From contig CALGUG010000056.1 in assembly GCA_937902315.1 (NCBI GenBank), forward strand, positions 223,313 to 287,312: 64,000 bases of DNA, given 5' to 3'. This document shows, piece after piece, positions 45,458 through 53,611 of this stretch (the first letter of the stretch is position 1; every line of letters starts with the position of its first letter). The notes beneath the pieces are model-generated. The model was not told the DNA's origin. It searched no databases and was given only the letters and a program-made list of their open reading frames with translations. Source of the DNA: an uncultured Chloroflexales bacterium. Its GTDB lineage: Bacteria; Chloroflexota; Chloroflexia; Chloroflexales; Chloroflexaceae. A program made the translations under genes and the position numbers.

Positions 45458-46741
45458 GTGGAGACAGGGCTCGACGCTAAAAACAACGCTTCCAGCGAAA
45501 TAGCAGCACTTCGTCAACAATTGGAACAATTACAACGCGAACTCGCAATATCTCAACAAGAACGGGCCCAAGCGCTTGAATATCAAAACCGACTAACACA
45601 TGGTCTTGCTCTCGGAAACATTGGCTATTGGGAGTGTGATTTAAGCAGGCAAGAATTTATATTTAACGATGCGACCTACGAGCAGGTCTATAAAACAACT
45701 GCAGAAAAGCTAGGCGGCTACCGCATATCGATCAGAGACTATTCGGAAACCTTTGTGCACCCTGCTGACCGCGAATGGGTAGCTCTCTATTTTCAGAAAG
45801 CGATAGCTACTTCAGAACCGCTTTATCGCGTTGAACACCGTGTCACCTTCGGAGATAAAAGCGAAGGCTTCCTGTTAGTTACTTTTCAGATTATTCGCAA
45901 TCAAAACAATGAAGCAGTAAAGGTATTTGGTATCTGCCAAGACATTACATATGTAAAGAAACGCGAACACGAACTTCGGCGCTTCGCTGATGTCTTTGAG
46001 CAGACAACCGATCTGGTCAGCATCACTGATACCCAAGGACGGCCTACCTACATCAATCCGGCCGGACGTAAATTGTTAGGCCTCGAAGAAGAAACCCAGC
46101 AGATCGAAACAATCGCCCCGTTTTGTGGTGATGAAAATAGTTCGTTTACAAAACTTGTCGCTAAAGCAAGCAGTGAAGGTAGTTGGAGAGGCGAGACAGT
46201 CATACGGCGTAGCAGCGGCGAAACGATCCCTGTTTGGTTAGACCTACTTGCGCACCACGATCTCGACGGCTCGATTGCGTTTATCTCGGTTGTCGGCCGC
46301 GACCTCACGCTGCTCAAACGAGCAGAAGATACCCTGCGCCAAAACATCGCTCAAGAAGAGCAACTACGCGCCCAGCAAGCAATGTTACGCGAGCTATCGA
46401 CACCGCTCATTCCGCTCACCGATAACCTGGTTGTTATGCCAATCATTGGCACAATCGATAGCACACGCGCCCAACAGATCATTGAAGTTTTGCTTGAAGG
46501 CATCAACACCTACGGCGCAGAAACCGCAATTCTCGATATTACTGGCGTGAGAGTCATCGATACACAGGTCGCTGATGCACTTATACGAGCAGCTCAAGCA
46601 GCTCGCTTATTAGGCTCCCAAGTTATTTTATCGGGCATTAGCCCCGAGATTGCACAAACCCTCGTACATCTCTCGATTAACTTAGAGGGCATTATCACCC
46701 ATCGCGATTTGCGCGATAGTCTCAGAGTGCTGTTTAAATAA
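45458..46741 (+). CDS. PAS-PAS-STAS signalling protein (RsbR-like), second of a tandem pair
   Basis: 427 residues with the same order as its upstream paralogue: coiled coil (8-42), PAS 1 (GLALGNIGYWECDL, FVHPADREW), PAS 2 (FEQTTDLVSITDTQGRPTY), linker and STAS with ILDITGVRVIDTQVAD (Thr362, Thr369). The GTG at 45458 is chosen because GGGAGG lies 5 bases upstream and it gives exactly the paralogue's length; a GTG at 45443 lies before that site. From about residue 290 to the end the two proteins are nearly identical, including stretches of identical DNA. A bidirectional terminator follows. Confidence 0.88.
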   Translation: METGLDAKNNASSEIAALRQQLEQLQRELAISQQERAQALEYQNRLTHGLALGNIGYWECDLSRQEFIFNDATYEQVYKTTAEKLGGYRISIRDYSETFVHPADREWVALYFQKAIATSEPLYRVEHRVTFGDKSEGFLLVTFQIIRNQNNEAVKVFGICQDITYVKKREHELRRFADVFEQTTDLVSITDTQGRPTYINPAGRKLLGLEEETQQIETIAPFCGDENSSFTKLVAKASSEGSWRGETVIRRSSGETIPVWLDLLAHHDLDGSIAFISVVGRDLTLLKRAEDTLRQNIAQEEQLRAQQAMLRELSTPLIPLTDNLVVMPIIGTIDSTRAQQIIEVLLEGINTYGAETAILDITGVRVIDTQVADALIRAAQAARLLGSQVILSGISPEIAQTLVHLSINLEGIITHRDLRDSLRVLFK

Positions 46742-46826
46742 ACGTAGCGTATTCGTTGAGAAGAGTAATACTGATTTCATCAGATCACTTACTTCATACA
46801 ATACAAAAGCATTACAGCAGAATATT

Positions 46827-46863
46827 AAGGCTATGACTCATGTTGGAGAGTCATAGCCTTTTC
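46827..46863. terminator. Bidirectional terminator between convergent genes
   Basis: A 13-bp perfect stem (AAGGCTATGACTC / GAGTCATAGCCTT) with an 8-base loop is followed by TTTC on the plus strand and AATATT on the minus strand. It serves the PAS-STAS gene and the opposing methyltransferase gene. Confidence 0.88.
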
Positions 46864-46876
46864 AATACAGAATTTT

Positions 46877-47911
46877 TTAGGGCTTTTCTGCTACCACAAC
46901 GCTCCAGTTACCGTACGTTTGCTGAATCTTGATATTAACGAAGCCCGCTTCGCTAAGGAACTCGCTATACTCCTTACTAGAATATTGGCGTCCTTCTGAC
47001 CACAACATCATAGTAATGTTGAAGGATGCGATCGTCCTCGGGCCAGTCTTGAGATCATTGAGAATCTTCTCGTGTAAAATGATTTTACCGCCAGACGGAA
47101 GCGCTTCAAAGCTCTTCTTGGCTAGGAAGCGGCACTTATCCTCTTTCCAGTCATGGAAGATCTGCGAATAGAAGTGAACATCGGCTTCTGGATAGGGATC
47201 ATTCCACATATCGCCGACATGAATGTCGATTCGATCCACTAGGCCTTCGGCCTCGACAAACTCGCGCGCCACCGAAGCGACGGCAGGCAGCTCATAGATC
47301 ATCGACTTCAGGTGCGAATAATACTTTACAGCACCCATCGCGTGAGCACCCGAACCACCACCGATATCCAACATCAGCTTATGTTTCGACAGATCGACCA
47401 CGCTCGGCCATACACGGGCAGGGCCGACGCTATTGGAGTGCATAGCACGTGTGAAGTGCTTCGCCATCTCCTCCTGCTCCTCGTGCGAAGAGAAGACCTC
47501 ATCTACACCGCCATAAATCTGGGGCGAGTTGGTCATAATCATCTTCTTCACACCTTGGAAGGTAGAGATATCGGGGTTTTTGGTCCACAATTCAAAAGTG
47601 AAACCGAAGTAGTCAGGGCTATCTTCCAATAAGTAAGTTCGCGATAGGTGGGTCAGACTGTAGTAGGGTGGATCGACTTCGATCAAACCGCGCGAAGCAC
47701 ACACCGTTAAAAGCCCCTCTGCCGCACGCGTTGCTAGCCCTAACTTTTCACTAATCTCTTGTAACGTTAGAGGTTTTTCGGCAAGAAGAGGAAACAGCTT
47801 TAGATCGAAAGCAACCAAGATAGCCCAATTCCCATCAATACTGTAAACAATTTCCTCCAACGGACGTGTGCCTTCGTCCAATTCGCGCACAGTTGCAGAT
47901 TGGTTACTCAT
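46877..47911 (-). CDS. SAM-dependent O-methyltransferase (plant-type/CrtF-like family)
   Basis: 344 residues. An N-terminal winged-helix dimerisation domain (about 20-95, LTLQEISEKLGLATRAAEGL) precedes a Rossmann SAM domain with the motif LDIGGGSGAHA. Then come DRIDIHVGDMW and FHDWKEDKCRFLAKKSFEAL, whose His-Asp pair is the catalytic region of the acetylserotonin/hydroxyneurosporene O-methyltransferase group. It probably methylates a hydroxyl of a secondary metabolite, carotenoid or phenolic; the substrate cannot be read and no biosynthetic cluster adjoins. The ATG has AGAAGGG 7 bases upstream. Confidence 0.92.
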   Translation of the reverse strand: MSNQSATVRELDEGTRPLEEIVYSIDGNWAILVAFDLKLFPLLAEKPLTLQEISEKLGLATRAAEGLLTVCASRGLIEVDPPYYSLTHLSRTYLLEDSPDYFGFTFELWTKNPDISTFQGVKKMIMTNSPQIYGGVDEVFSSHEEQEEMAKHFTRAMHSNSVGPARVWPSVVDLSKHKLMLDIGGGSGAHAMGAVKYYSHLKSMIYELPAVASVAREFVEAEGLVDRIDIHVGDMWNDPYPEADVHFYSQIFHDWKEDKCRFLAKKSFEALPSGGKIILHEKILNDLKTGPRTIASFNITMMLWSEGRQYSSKEYSEFLSEAGFVNIKIQQTYGNWSVVVAEKP

Positions 47912-48294
47912 TGTTAGGCCCTTCTTACAAACAGTAGTACGGTGGAATGCATTATATATAAATTTAAAATAATATCAAGTCAAATTAATTAAATGCATAA
48001 TACGAGAAACCAACATAAGCAGCTTCTCATCTAGGAAAGGCTATACCAAGCCAAAAAAAGGCACTAGCAGGCCGTGTCGTGGGAATAACAGCGAACAGGA
48101 GAGGTCTATCATCTAAGCCAATAGGCGCATCCACAAAGCCAAGAAGGCAATAAATAAGGAGGGCATTCTGTTAACATTTACAGCACATCGTTCACCAAGC
48201 AGAGATGACGTTTCTCTTAACAGAAACGATGCAAAAAGCAGGCACGACGAGAGCTAGATCACCCAGAAAGCTCTGCTTTCGTGCAAACAAGCTA
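47912..48294. other. Intergenic region, nothing recognised
   Basis: No gene or repeat copy is seen. It contains the promoter of the O-methyltransferase gene, AT-rich near 47950-48000. Confidence 0.35.
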
Positions 48295-48452
48295 TACCGA
48301 ATAGGCTTTAAAGACATGTAGGCTTACCACGCGGAAAGGCGAAAACGGGAAAGAGTGAGATTTCGCGCTGTCGTGCGAAATCTCAAATAACATACAAGAG
48401 GTGTTCCACTCTGCCGAAGCCCAAAACAGAGAGTGATCAAGCAGATTTGATA
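48295..48452 (-). repeat. Family A MITE-like element, diverged full length
   Basis: It starts TACCGAATAGGCTTTAAAGAC-like and ends CAAGCAGATTTGATA. The hairpin at 48356-48385 has 11-bp perfect arms (TGAGATTTCGC), and GTTCCACTCTGCCGAAG is present. Its end abuts the TAA stop of the THUMP methyltransferase gene. Confidence 0.75.
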
Positions 48453-49526
48453 TTAGGCTAAGCGGCGCAGCAAATAGATATGCGGATGAGCGCCAAAGAG
48501 GCTGATCTGATGGGCTGCAACGAGGCGCAAACAGGGCGTCGTCTGCAAGGCCTGCATAAAGGCCGATCCACCGTCGGTTAAGAGCGCGGCCCGACCGTTA
48601 GGCCGCAAAATACGAGCCAATTCCTGCAAGATAGCACTGTAGTTTGCGCTTAGATCGCCCTCAACTGCAACTTGGCGCCCAAACGGCAGGTTGCTCAACA
48701 CGACGTCGACGCTGGCGTTAGGCAGCGGCAGGCAGGTTGCATCGGCACGAAAGAGCAAGGGTGCGAAGGCACTTTCACGCGCGTTGGTCTGGGCCGCTTT
48801 GAGCGCCTCGGGGTTGATGTCGCTCGCAAGCACAGCTCGCGGATGCACACAACGCCCTGCCTCGATAGCGATCGTCGCTACGCCACAACAGGGGTCTAAC
48901 ACGAGCTCGTGCGGCTGGAGCTCGGCCAGAAAGGCCATGGCATAAGCGACCGAGGCTTTCAATGAGCCTGGGCGACTAAGCACCTTGTAACGTCGACGAT
49001 GGAGCGGGTGCGCAGCGAGGCGCAAGCCGACCAAGCCCTCTTCGCCCTCTAGGATGACGCGCAGATCGAGATCGTGCTCAGCGTGATTCTCTGGAGTATT
49101 TTCGATATAGTGCCAAGCATAGCTGGCGGCGACGGCCTGCGATACAGCGTGTGCGATCTCGTAACGCGAATAGTTGCGTGCGCCCACAAAGCTGGCTGTG
49201 ATCGAATAGCTCGGAGGATCGCCAAATGAGCGCACCGAACGACAGACGGCCAGCGCCGGGTCTAAATTGTATTGAGCGACTTGATCGCGCAGATCGGACA
49301 GAGCAGCGCGCGTTGATCCGATCGCCTGTAGCTCGCCAATAAACACAAAGACATCATCGACCGAGCGCAAACGCAGCAGATCTTCGGCAGACCCAGGATA
49401 AGCGATGTGAACGCAGCGATGCGCAAAGCCTAACAAGCGCACCCCCGGCAATACGCGGGCGCACTCATGCCAAGCGACCTGCTCTAGGCCAGCAGTAACG
49501 GTTACAAAGTAGCGGGTAACACTCAT
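48453..49526 (-). CDS. THUMP-domain RNA guanine-N2 methyltransferase (Trm14/RlmL-like)
   Basis: 357 residues. An N-terminal THUMP-type RNA-binding region (about 1-165) precedes a Rossmann methyltransferase domain. VLDPCCGVATIAIEAG is SAM motif I, ASDINPEALKAA motif II and LSNLPFGRQVA the catalytic [ND]-x-P-[FY] motif. The NLPFG form is typical of tRNA or 23S rRNA guanine-N2 methyltransferases. Its ATG overlaps the stop of the upstream glycosyltransferase gene (ATGA), so translation is coupled. Which RNA and position it modifies is not known. Confidence 0.9.
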   Translation of the reverse strand: MSVTRYFVTVTAGLEQVAWHECARVLPGVRLLGFAHRCVHIAYPGSAEDLLRLRSVDDVFVFIGELQAIGSTRAALSDLRDQVAQYNLDPALAVCRSVRSFGDPPSYSITASFVGARNYSRYEIAHAVSQAVAASYAWHYIENTPENHAEHDLDLRVILEGEEGLVGLRLAAHPLHRRRYKVLSRPGSLKASVAYAMAFLAELQPHELVLDPCCGVATIAIEAGRCVHPRAVLASDINPEALKAAQTNARESAFAPLLFRADATCLPLPNASVDVVLSNLPFGRQVAVEGDLSANYSAILQELARILRPNGRAALLTDGGSAFMQALQTTPCLRLVAAHQISLFGAHPHIYLLRRLA

Positions 49527-50443
49527 TGGAGGGTGGTCTGATCGCGGTGTAATGGCGCTTCGACCGGCATTATCAAACCGGTCAACACACCTGCGAAATA
49601 GCCTAACGCATTCGAAGGCGAACCTTCTTTCAGGCGAATATAGATCGTATAGAGGAGATTGTAGGCTTCGCTACAGATGTAGCCTAAACGCCACAGACCG
49701 CGTCGATATTTGCGGAAGAAGAGTTGGCGACTACGCGCCATATAGAAGTCGCGCAGGCCGCGCACGGAGCGCACACTAGCCGAAACGGCGTGGCGCACCG
49801 CCACATGCGGCAGATAGGCGGCCAAAAAACCGTGTTCCTTCGCTCGCAAACAAAGGTCGATATCTTCATAATAGAAAAAGAAACGCTCATCGAAGAGACC
49901 AACCCGTTCGAGCATACGGCGCGACAAAAACATAGCAGAACCAAAAGCCGACTCGATCACGACTGGCTCGCGACTTGTGCTAGGCTGATCGAGCACATCC
50001 CAACCGATCAATTCGAGGTCGAAGGCGCGCACTCGGCAGCCTAAACCTGCCAAATACTCTTCTCGCCCTTTCCAGAGCGTTTTTGGCGACAAAATGCCGA
50101 TCTGGGGGTTGGCCTCTGCCGCTGCTGCCAACTCTTGCAGCAGCTCTGGGGGCACTAACACATCGCTATTGAGCAACAAGACGTAATCGCTGCCCTGTTC
50201 AAGCGCTCGTCGCATAGCTGGATTCATTCCGGCTGCGAACCCGAGATTCTGCTGATAACTATAGGTCTGAACCCAAGGATAGGCCTCTTGAAGCCGTTCA
50301 AGCGAACCATCTTGAGAGCCATTATCGATGACATAAACCTGATAATTGGCATAGTTCGATTCGGCCAGCGAGTCGAGGCACTGCGTCGTCAAATTGTAGG
50401 TGCGCCAATGCAAAATAATAACGGTAATCTTTGGTTCAGACAT
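49523..50443 (-). CDS. Glycosyltransferase family 2 (rhamnosyltransferase-like)
   Basis: A 306-residue GT-A fold enzyme. TVIILHWRTYNLTTQCLDSL opens the nucleotide-sugar domain, VIDNGSQDGS binds UDP/dTDP, LLLNSDVLV is the DXD-like metal site, and FFYYEDIDLCLRAKEHGF is the ED motif of the WbbL/rhamnosyltransferase group. The C-terminal ~60 residues contain a membrane-associating helix. It probably adds a deoxysugar to a surface polysaccharide. It is the first gene of a two-gene unit with the overlapping RNA methyltransferase, a functionally unexpected pair. Confidence 0.92.
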   Translation of the reverse strand: MSEPKITVIILHWRTYNLTTQCLDSLAESNYANYQVYVIDNGSQDGSLERLQEAYPWVQTYSYQQNLGFAAGMNPAMRRALEQGSDYVLLLNSDVLVPPELLQELAAAAEANPQIGILSPKTLWKGREEYLAGLGCRVRAFDLELIGWDVLDQPSTSREPVVIESAFGSAMFLSRRMLERVGLFDERFFFYYEDIDLCLRAKEHGFLAAYLPHVAVRHAVSASVRSVRGLRDFYMARSRQLFFRKYRRGLWRLGYICSEAYNLLYTIYIRLKEGSPSNALGYFAGVLTGLIMPVEAPLHRDQTTLQ

Positions 50444-50524
50444 ACCAGCTCTTCAGGAGACGAACACCTCGCTAATATGGTCGCGCTTCGCATCATCACG
50501 CCCATAGAGATGTTCAATCCATAC

Positions 50525-50553
50525 TTGACAAGGGCTTCTCCTTTCGGTATGGT
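50525..50553 (+). promoter_or_regulatory. Predicted promoter of an orphan terminated transcript
   Basis: A perfect TTGACA (50525-50530) is followed after 17 bases by TATGGT (50548-50553). No gene follows before the terminator at 50674-50713. Confidence 0.4.
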
Positions 50554-50559
50554 AACAAA

Positions 50560-50713
50560 CAACAGCAGAGCGTGCAAATAGTCGCGAAAAACACATGATT
50601 CAAGATTGTTCGACAGTTCAACAGCAGCAGTTCCAGCCAGCCAGAGGGTCTGGATAGCTGCGTTTGCCTTATTAAACGCCTACTAGGCCCGAGTGGTCTG
50701 GTAGGCGTTTTTT
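50560..50713 (+). ncRNA. Candidate small RNA or leader RNA upstream of the LysE-type exporter
   Basis: About 150 bases lie between a good promoter and a strong intrinsic terminator, with no ORF. The region contains a small hairpin CCAGA-GGG-TCTGG (50641-50653). It could be an independent sRNA, or an attenuated leader of the exporter gene at 50906. It does not match 6S, SRP or tmRNA on inspection. Confidence 0.3.
50674..50713 (+). terminator. Orphan intrinsic terminator
   Basis: A 10-bp stem (AAACGCCTAC / GTAGGCGTTT) with a 17-base loop runs into six Ts. It lies between divergent genes, so no annotated plus-strand gene precedes it. Confidence 0.85.
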
Positions 50714-50741
50714 CATGCCCGCCTTACTGCGCTCCATATAG

Positions 50742-50849
50742 TAGCAAATCCGTTTACAAGTTTGCGCTCTTGTAACGCAAAAAGAATGGAAAAGAGTCAA
50801 GTTCCACTCTGCCGAAGGCCAAATAAAACTCATCAACCAGATTTTGCAT
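50742..50849 (-). repeat. Family A MITE-like element without the large hairpin
   Basis: It starts TAGCAAATCCGTTTACAAG and ends CATCAACCAGATTTTGCAT, with GTTCCACTCTGCCGAAGGCC inside. Both inverted ends are present and the central hairpin is deleted. Confidence 0.75.
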
Positions 50850-50905
50850 AACAACATCGGCTCTAGACCAAAATAGCAATAGCGACGTGTCATCAAGGAG
50901 GAACC

Positions 50906-51520
50906 GTGGAGCTTCCGATTTTCGTCAAAGGTCTCTTAATCGGTCTGTCGATCGCCGCCCCTGTCGGCCCAATCGGTATCTTATGCATCAGGCGCACACT
51001 CAGTGAAGGACGCTTAGTCGGCTTGGCGACGGGCATGGGTGCAGCCAGTGCCGACGCCATCTATGGTCTCATCGCGGGTTTTGGTCTTACACTCATCACC
51101 AGCATGCTCGTCGGCCAAAGTCAGCTCATTCGCTGCATCGGCGGTCTGTTCCTCTGTTACCTTGGCATACAAACCCTGTCAAGCCGACCAGCCGAGCGCG
51201 AAGCGCAAGTAACAGGCGAAAAGCTGCTTGGCGCATACAGCTCTAGCTTGTTTCTTACGCTAACCAACCCTATGACAATCCTCTCATTTATTGGAATCTT
51301 CGCAGGTTTGGGCATCGCATCGCAAACAGATCTAGCGAGCTGCTTAGTATTGGTGCTCGGGGTCTTCCTCGGTTCGGCAGGTTGGTGGATCGGCATCACG
51401 CATCTGATCGCGACCATCCGCCATCGTCTCGCAGCACAGCACTTGCGCTGGATCAATATCGCTTCCGGGCTAATCATCCTCACGTTTGGTGTCGGAGCGC
51501 TGCTAAGTTTGTTAGGCTGA
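50906..51520 (+). CDS. LysE/RhtB-family amino-acid exporter
   Basis: A 204-residue membrane protein with six hydrophobic segments. The family hallmark near the N-terminus reads AAPVGPIGILCIRRTLSEGR, then GLATGMGAASADAIYG. Helix 4 begins LTLTNPMTILSFIGIF. It likely exports an amino acid or related metabolite. The GTG start has AAGGAGG 5 bases upstream. A strong terminated RNA region precedes it, and a family B repeat separates its stop from its probable terminator at 51715. Confidence 0.93.
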   Translation: MELPIFVKGLLIGLSIAAPVGPIGILCIRRTLSEGRLVGLATGMGAASADAIYGLIAGFGLTLITSMLVGQSQLIRCIGGLFLCYLGIQTLSSRPAEREAQVTGEKLLGAYSSSLFLTLTNPMTILSFIGIFAGLGIASQTDLASCLVLVLGVFLGSAGWWIGITHLIATIRHRLAAQHLRWINIASGLIILTFGVGALLSLLG

Positions 51521-51607
51521 CGATGAACACAAAGCAAAAGCTACGACATTCCGAGCGCCTCATTTTGGGCGCCCCCTTTCCACAGGCAACGAGCAGCCTC
51601 ATTTGAT

Positions 51608-51678
51608 GGGTGGGATGGTGGTAGCCGTAGGCGGACGCGCTAAGGATCGAATGGAGGCAAAAGACCTTACCGCCAAAG
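51608..51678 (+). repeat. Family B repeat, copy 15
   Basis: Forward copy: GGGTGGGATGGTGGTAGCCG, then TAGGCGGACGCGCTAAGGAT, CGAATGG and the closing ACCGCCAAAG. It is preceded by the extended element end CTTTCCACAGGCA. Confidence 0.85.
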
Positions 51679-51714
51679 CGCTAAACTAATCAAGCGGATT
51701 CGGCATTATAGAGA

Positions 51715-51748
51715 AAGCGGTCGAGATAGCTTAAGATCTCGACCGCTT
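51715..51748 (+). terminator. Terminator downstream of the LysE gene
   Basis: A 13-bp perfect stem (AAGCGGTCGAGAT / ATCTCGACCGCTT) with an 8-base loop is followed by CTTTAT. It lies 195 bases after the stop codon, beyond a family B copy. The region 51749-52147 that follows shows no supportable gene. Confidence 0.82.
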
Positions 51749-52147
51749 CTTTATCGTCGGCTAAGCGCATTCAGACGGAATCTAAATGAAAAGACATTCT
51801 TTACTAAGCTCGTCAGATCAGCATAGGCAAAACAGAATCGCTAAAAAACGCTTTCCAAAACCAATCTACGCTCTCTACCATGTACAAGCACTTGTTCCAT
51901 ACGAGCGATAATCAGCCTAACTTTTCGTATTTGTTATCTCTATCTGTTGCGATTGTCATCTTTTCTTTGCTTAAAACACCTATACTTTTGATATCAGCCA
52001 AAAAGTGTATTTCTATACTTGTAGCCAAAGGAGGACTAAGTGCTTTAGAGGGATACCGTCTAGCGGCCGGACCAAGTAGGGCAGCATTGGAAACAAGCGC
52101 TTGTTATGGTTATGGAATGTCGTGTATTCCGACCTAGAAAGAGAGCT

Positions 52148-53278
52148 ATGTTGGGTCGTATTTTCTCAGCTCGCAAAGGAACGCTCCAGCTCATCATACT
52201 TGCTAGTTTCGCTATCTTCTGGACAGCCGTCCCCGCAAAAGCACAACTCGAAACTCCAGGACTCATTATTTCCGAATTTTTAGCTAATCCTGCTGGAACT
52301 GACTCGCCATTTGAATATATCGAGCTTGTCGCAACAGAATCGATCGATTTCAGTGTTACTCCCTTCAGTGTTGTCGTAAGCGATGGTGCTACCAACGCCG
52401 ATGGTTGGATCGCCGGTGGCACAATGACCTACGGCTTCAGCATCACCTCGGGCACAGTCGAGCCGGGTGAGGTTGTCTATGTCGGCGGCTCTTCGATGAC
52501 ACCAACCGGCAAGAAGCTGCGTGTCATCGATACCGGTGTCACGCCAGGCGACCGTTTCGGCGATCCGCGTGCGAACGGCGTGGTCGGTAACGGTGGAGCG
52601 ACCGCCGACGGCATCGCTGTCTTTGCCGCTCATATCGACACCTTAACCAGCAGCACCGTGCCAGTCGATGCGCTCTTTTACGGCACCAGCACCGGAAACG
52701 CCGTGGTTGCCAACGGTGCAGCGGGCTTTGAGCTGCCCTACAACGATCACTACCAAGGTGGTAAACTGCTGCCAAATAGCTTTTTAGGCCCCGACCCGGG
52801 CAGCGGCCAAGTGGTAGTCGCCAGCGGCGTCTACGATATCAAGAAGGCAACCTTTACAACACCGCGCACCTGGAGCATTGGGCCAGCAACCGACAACGTG
52901 AGCGGCGTCGAAGTGATTATTCCGGTGAATGAGCCGATCACGCTCACCTGTCCAGCGGCGCTGTTTAGCGAGCCGGGCATAGGCGCTTCGATCGATATCA
53001 CTGCGGTCGATCCTGACGGCATCGTCAGCGCTCCTCAAATGATCAGCGCTCCGATAACTGGCATTAGCCTAACCAACGCCAGCGGGGCGACCGAAGTAGG
53101 TGGAACCGCTCGCGCTACGCTCAACCTTGGAACAAACACACCTGAAGGCACTCATACCGTTACCATCAAGGTACAGAACAACGACGATCCGCCCCTGGAA
53201 GCGACCTGCGATATAACGGTTGGTTTCGTAGAAAATACCACACAGGTCTATCTGCCAATCATTCGCAAAGAGAAATAA
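52148..53278 (+). CDS. Secreted lamin-tail-domain protein with C-terminal YLPIIRK tail
   Basis: 376 residues from the preferred start. A signal peptide (MLGRIFSARKGTLQLIILAS, cleaved after PAKA) is followed directly by a lamin-tail domain (LIISEFLANPAGTDSPFEYI, ELVATESID), a beta-sandwich common in secreted bacterial proteins. A second immunoglobulin-like beta domain follows (about 260-360, with CPA and ATCDITVGF cysteines). The chain ends NTTQVYLPIIRKEK. In-frame ATGs at 52106 and 52112 would lengthen the N-terminus; ribosome-site evidence is weak for all. It is probably surface-located. Role unknown. Confidence 0.85.
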   Translation: MLGRIFSARKGTLQLIILASFAIFWTAVPAKAQLETPGLIISEFLANPAGTDSPFEYIELVATESIDFSVTPFSVVVSDGATNADGWIAGGTMTYGFSITSGTVEPGEVVYVGGSSMTPTGKKLRVIDTGVTPGDRFGDPRANGVVGNGGATADGIAVFAAHIDTLTSSTVPVDALFYGTSTGNAVVANGAAGFELPYNDHYQGGKLLPNSFLGPDPGSGQVVVASGVYDIKKATFTTPRTWSIGPATDNVSGVEVIIPVNEPITLTCPAALFSEPGIGASIDITAVDPDGIVSAPQMISAPITGISLTNASGATEVGGTARATLNLGTNTPEGTHTVTIKVQNNDDPPLEATCDITVGFVENTTQVYLPIIRKEK

Positions 53279-53311
53279 TAAGCTCTAGCGCTTAACCAGC
53301 TCGTTTCAATC

Positions 53312-53355
53312 AACCGTCTGAGATTTCATCTTGGAATCTCAGACGGTTTTTTATT
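53312..53355 (+). terminator. Terminator after the lamin-tail protein
   Basis: A 14-bp perfect stem (AACCGTCTGAGATT / AATCTCAGACGGTT) with a 9-base loop runs into TTTTATT. Confidence 0.93.
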
Positions 53356-53414
53356 GAGAAGTGATGTATGCTGTGTTGTATAGCATAGACACATACAAAT
53401 CTCGCGAGCACATC

Positions 53415-53490
53415 GCTTTGGGCGATGAGGGCACAAGCCTGCATCCAAGCTTAACCGCGTCCGCCTACGGCTACCAACATCCTACCCAAC
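53415..53490 (-). repeat. Family B repeat, copy 16 (AACCGCGTCC subtype)
   Basis: Reverse copy with a diverged left part and TTAACCGCGTCCGCCTACGG, then CTACCAACATCC. It lies just upstream of the five-gene operon. Confidence 0.75.
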
Positions 53491-53611
53491 AAACGAGGCT
53501 GCTCGCTGCCTGTGGAAAGGGGTTGCTCGAAACAAACGATTGTGACATTCTCTGTCACAATTCTCCTATAGACTAGATCCAACAACGTCCTACAAGTGTG
53601 GAGATATCTTC

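Noticed and set aside
51880..52137. An 85-codon plus-strand ORF before the lamin-tail gene
   Set aside because: No ribosome site and no family resemblance. It overlaps the start region of the real gene.
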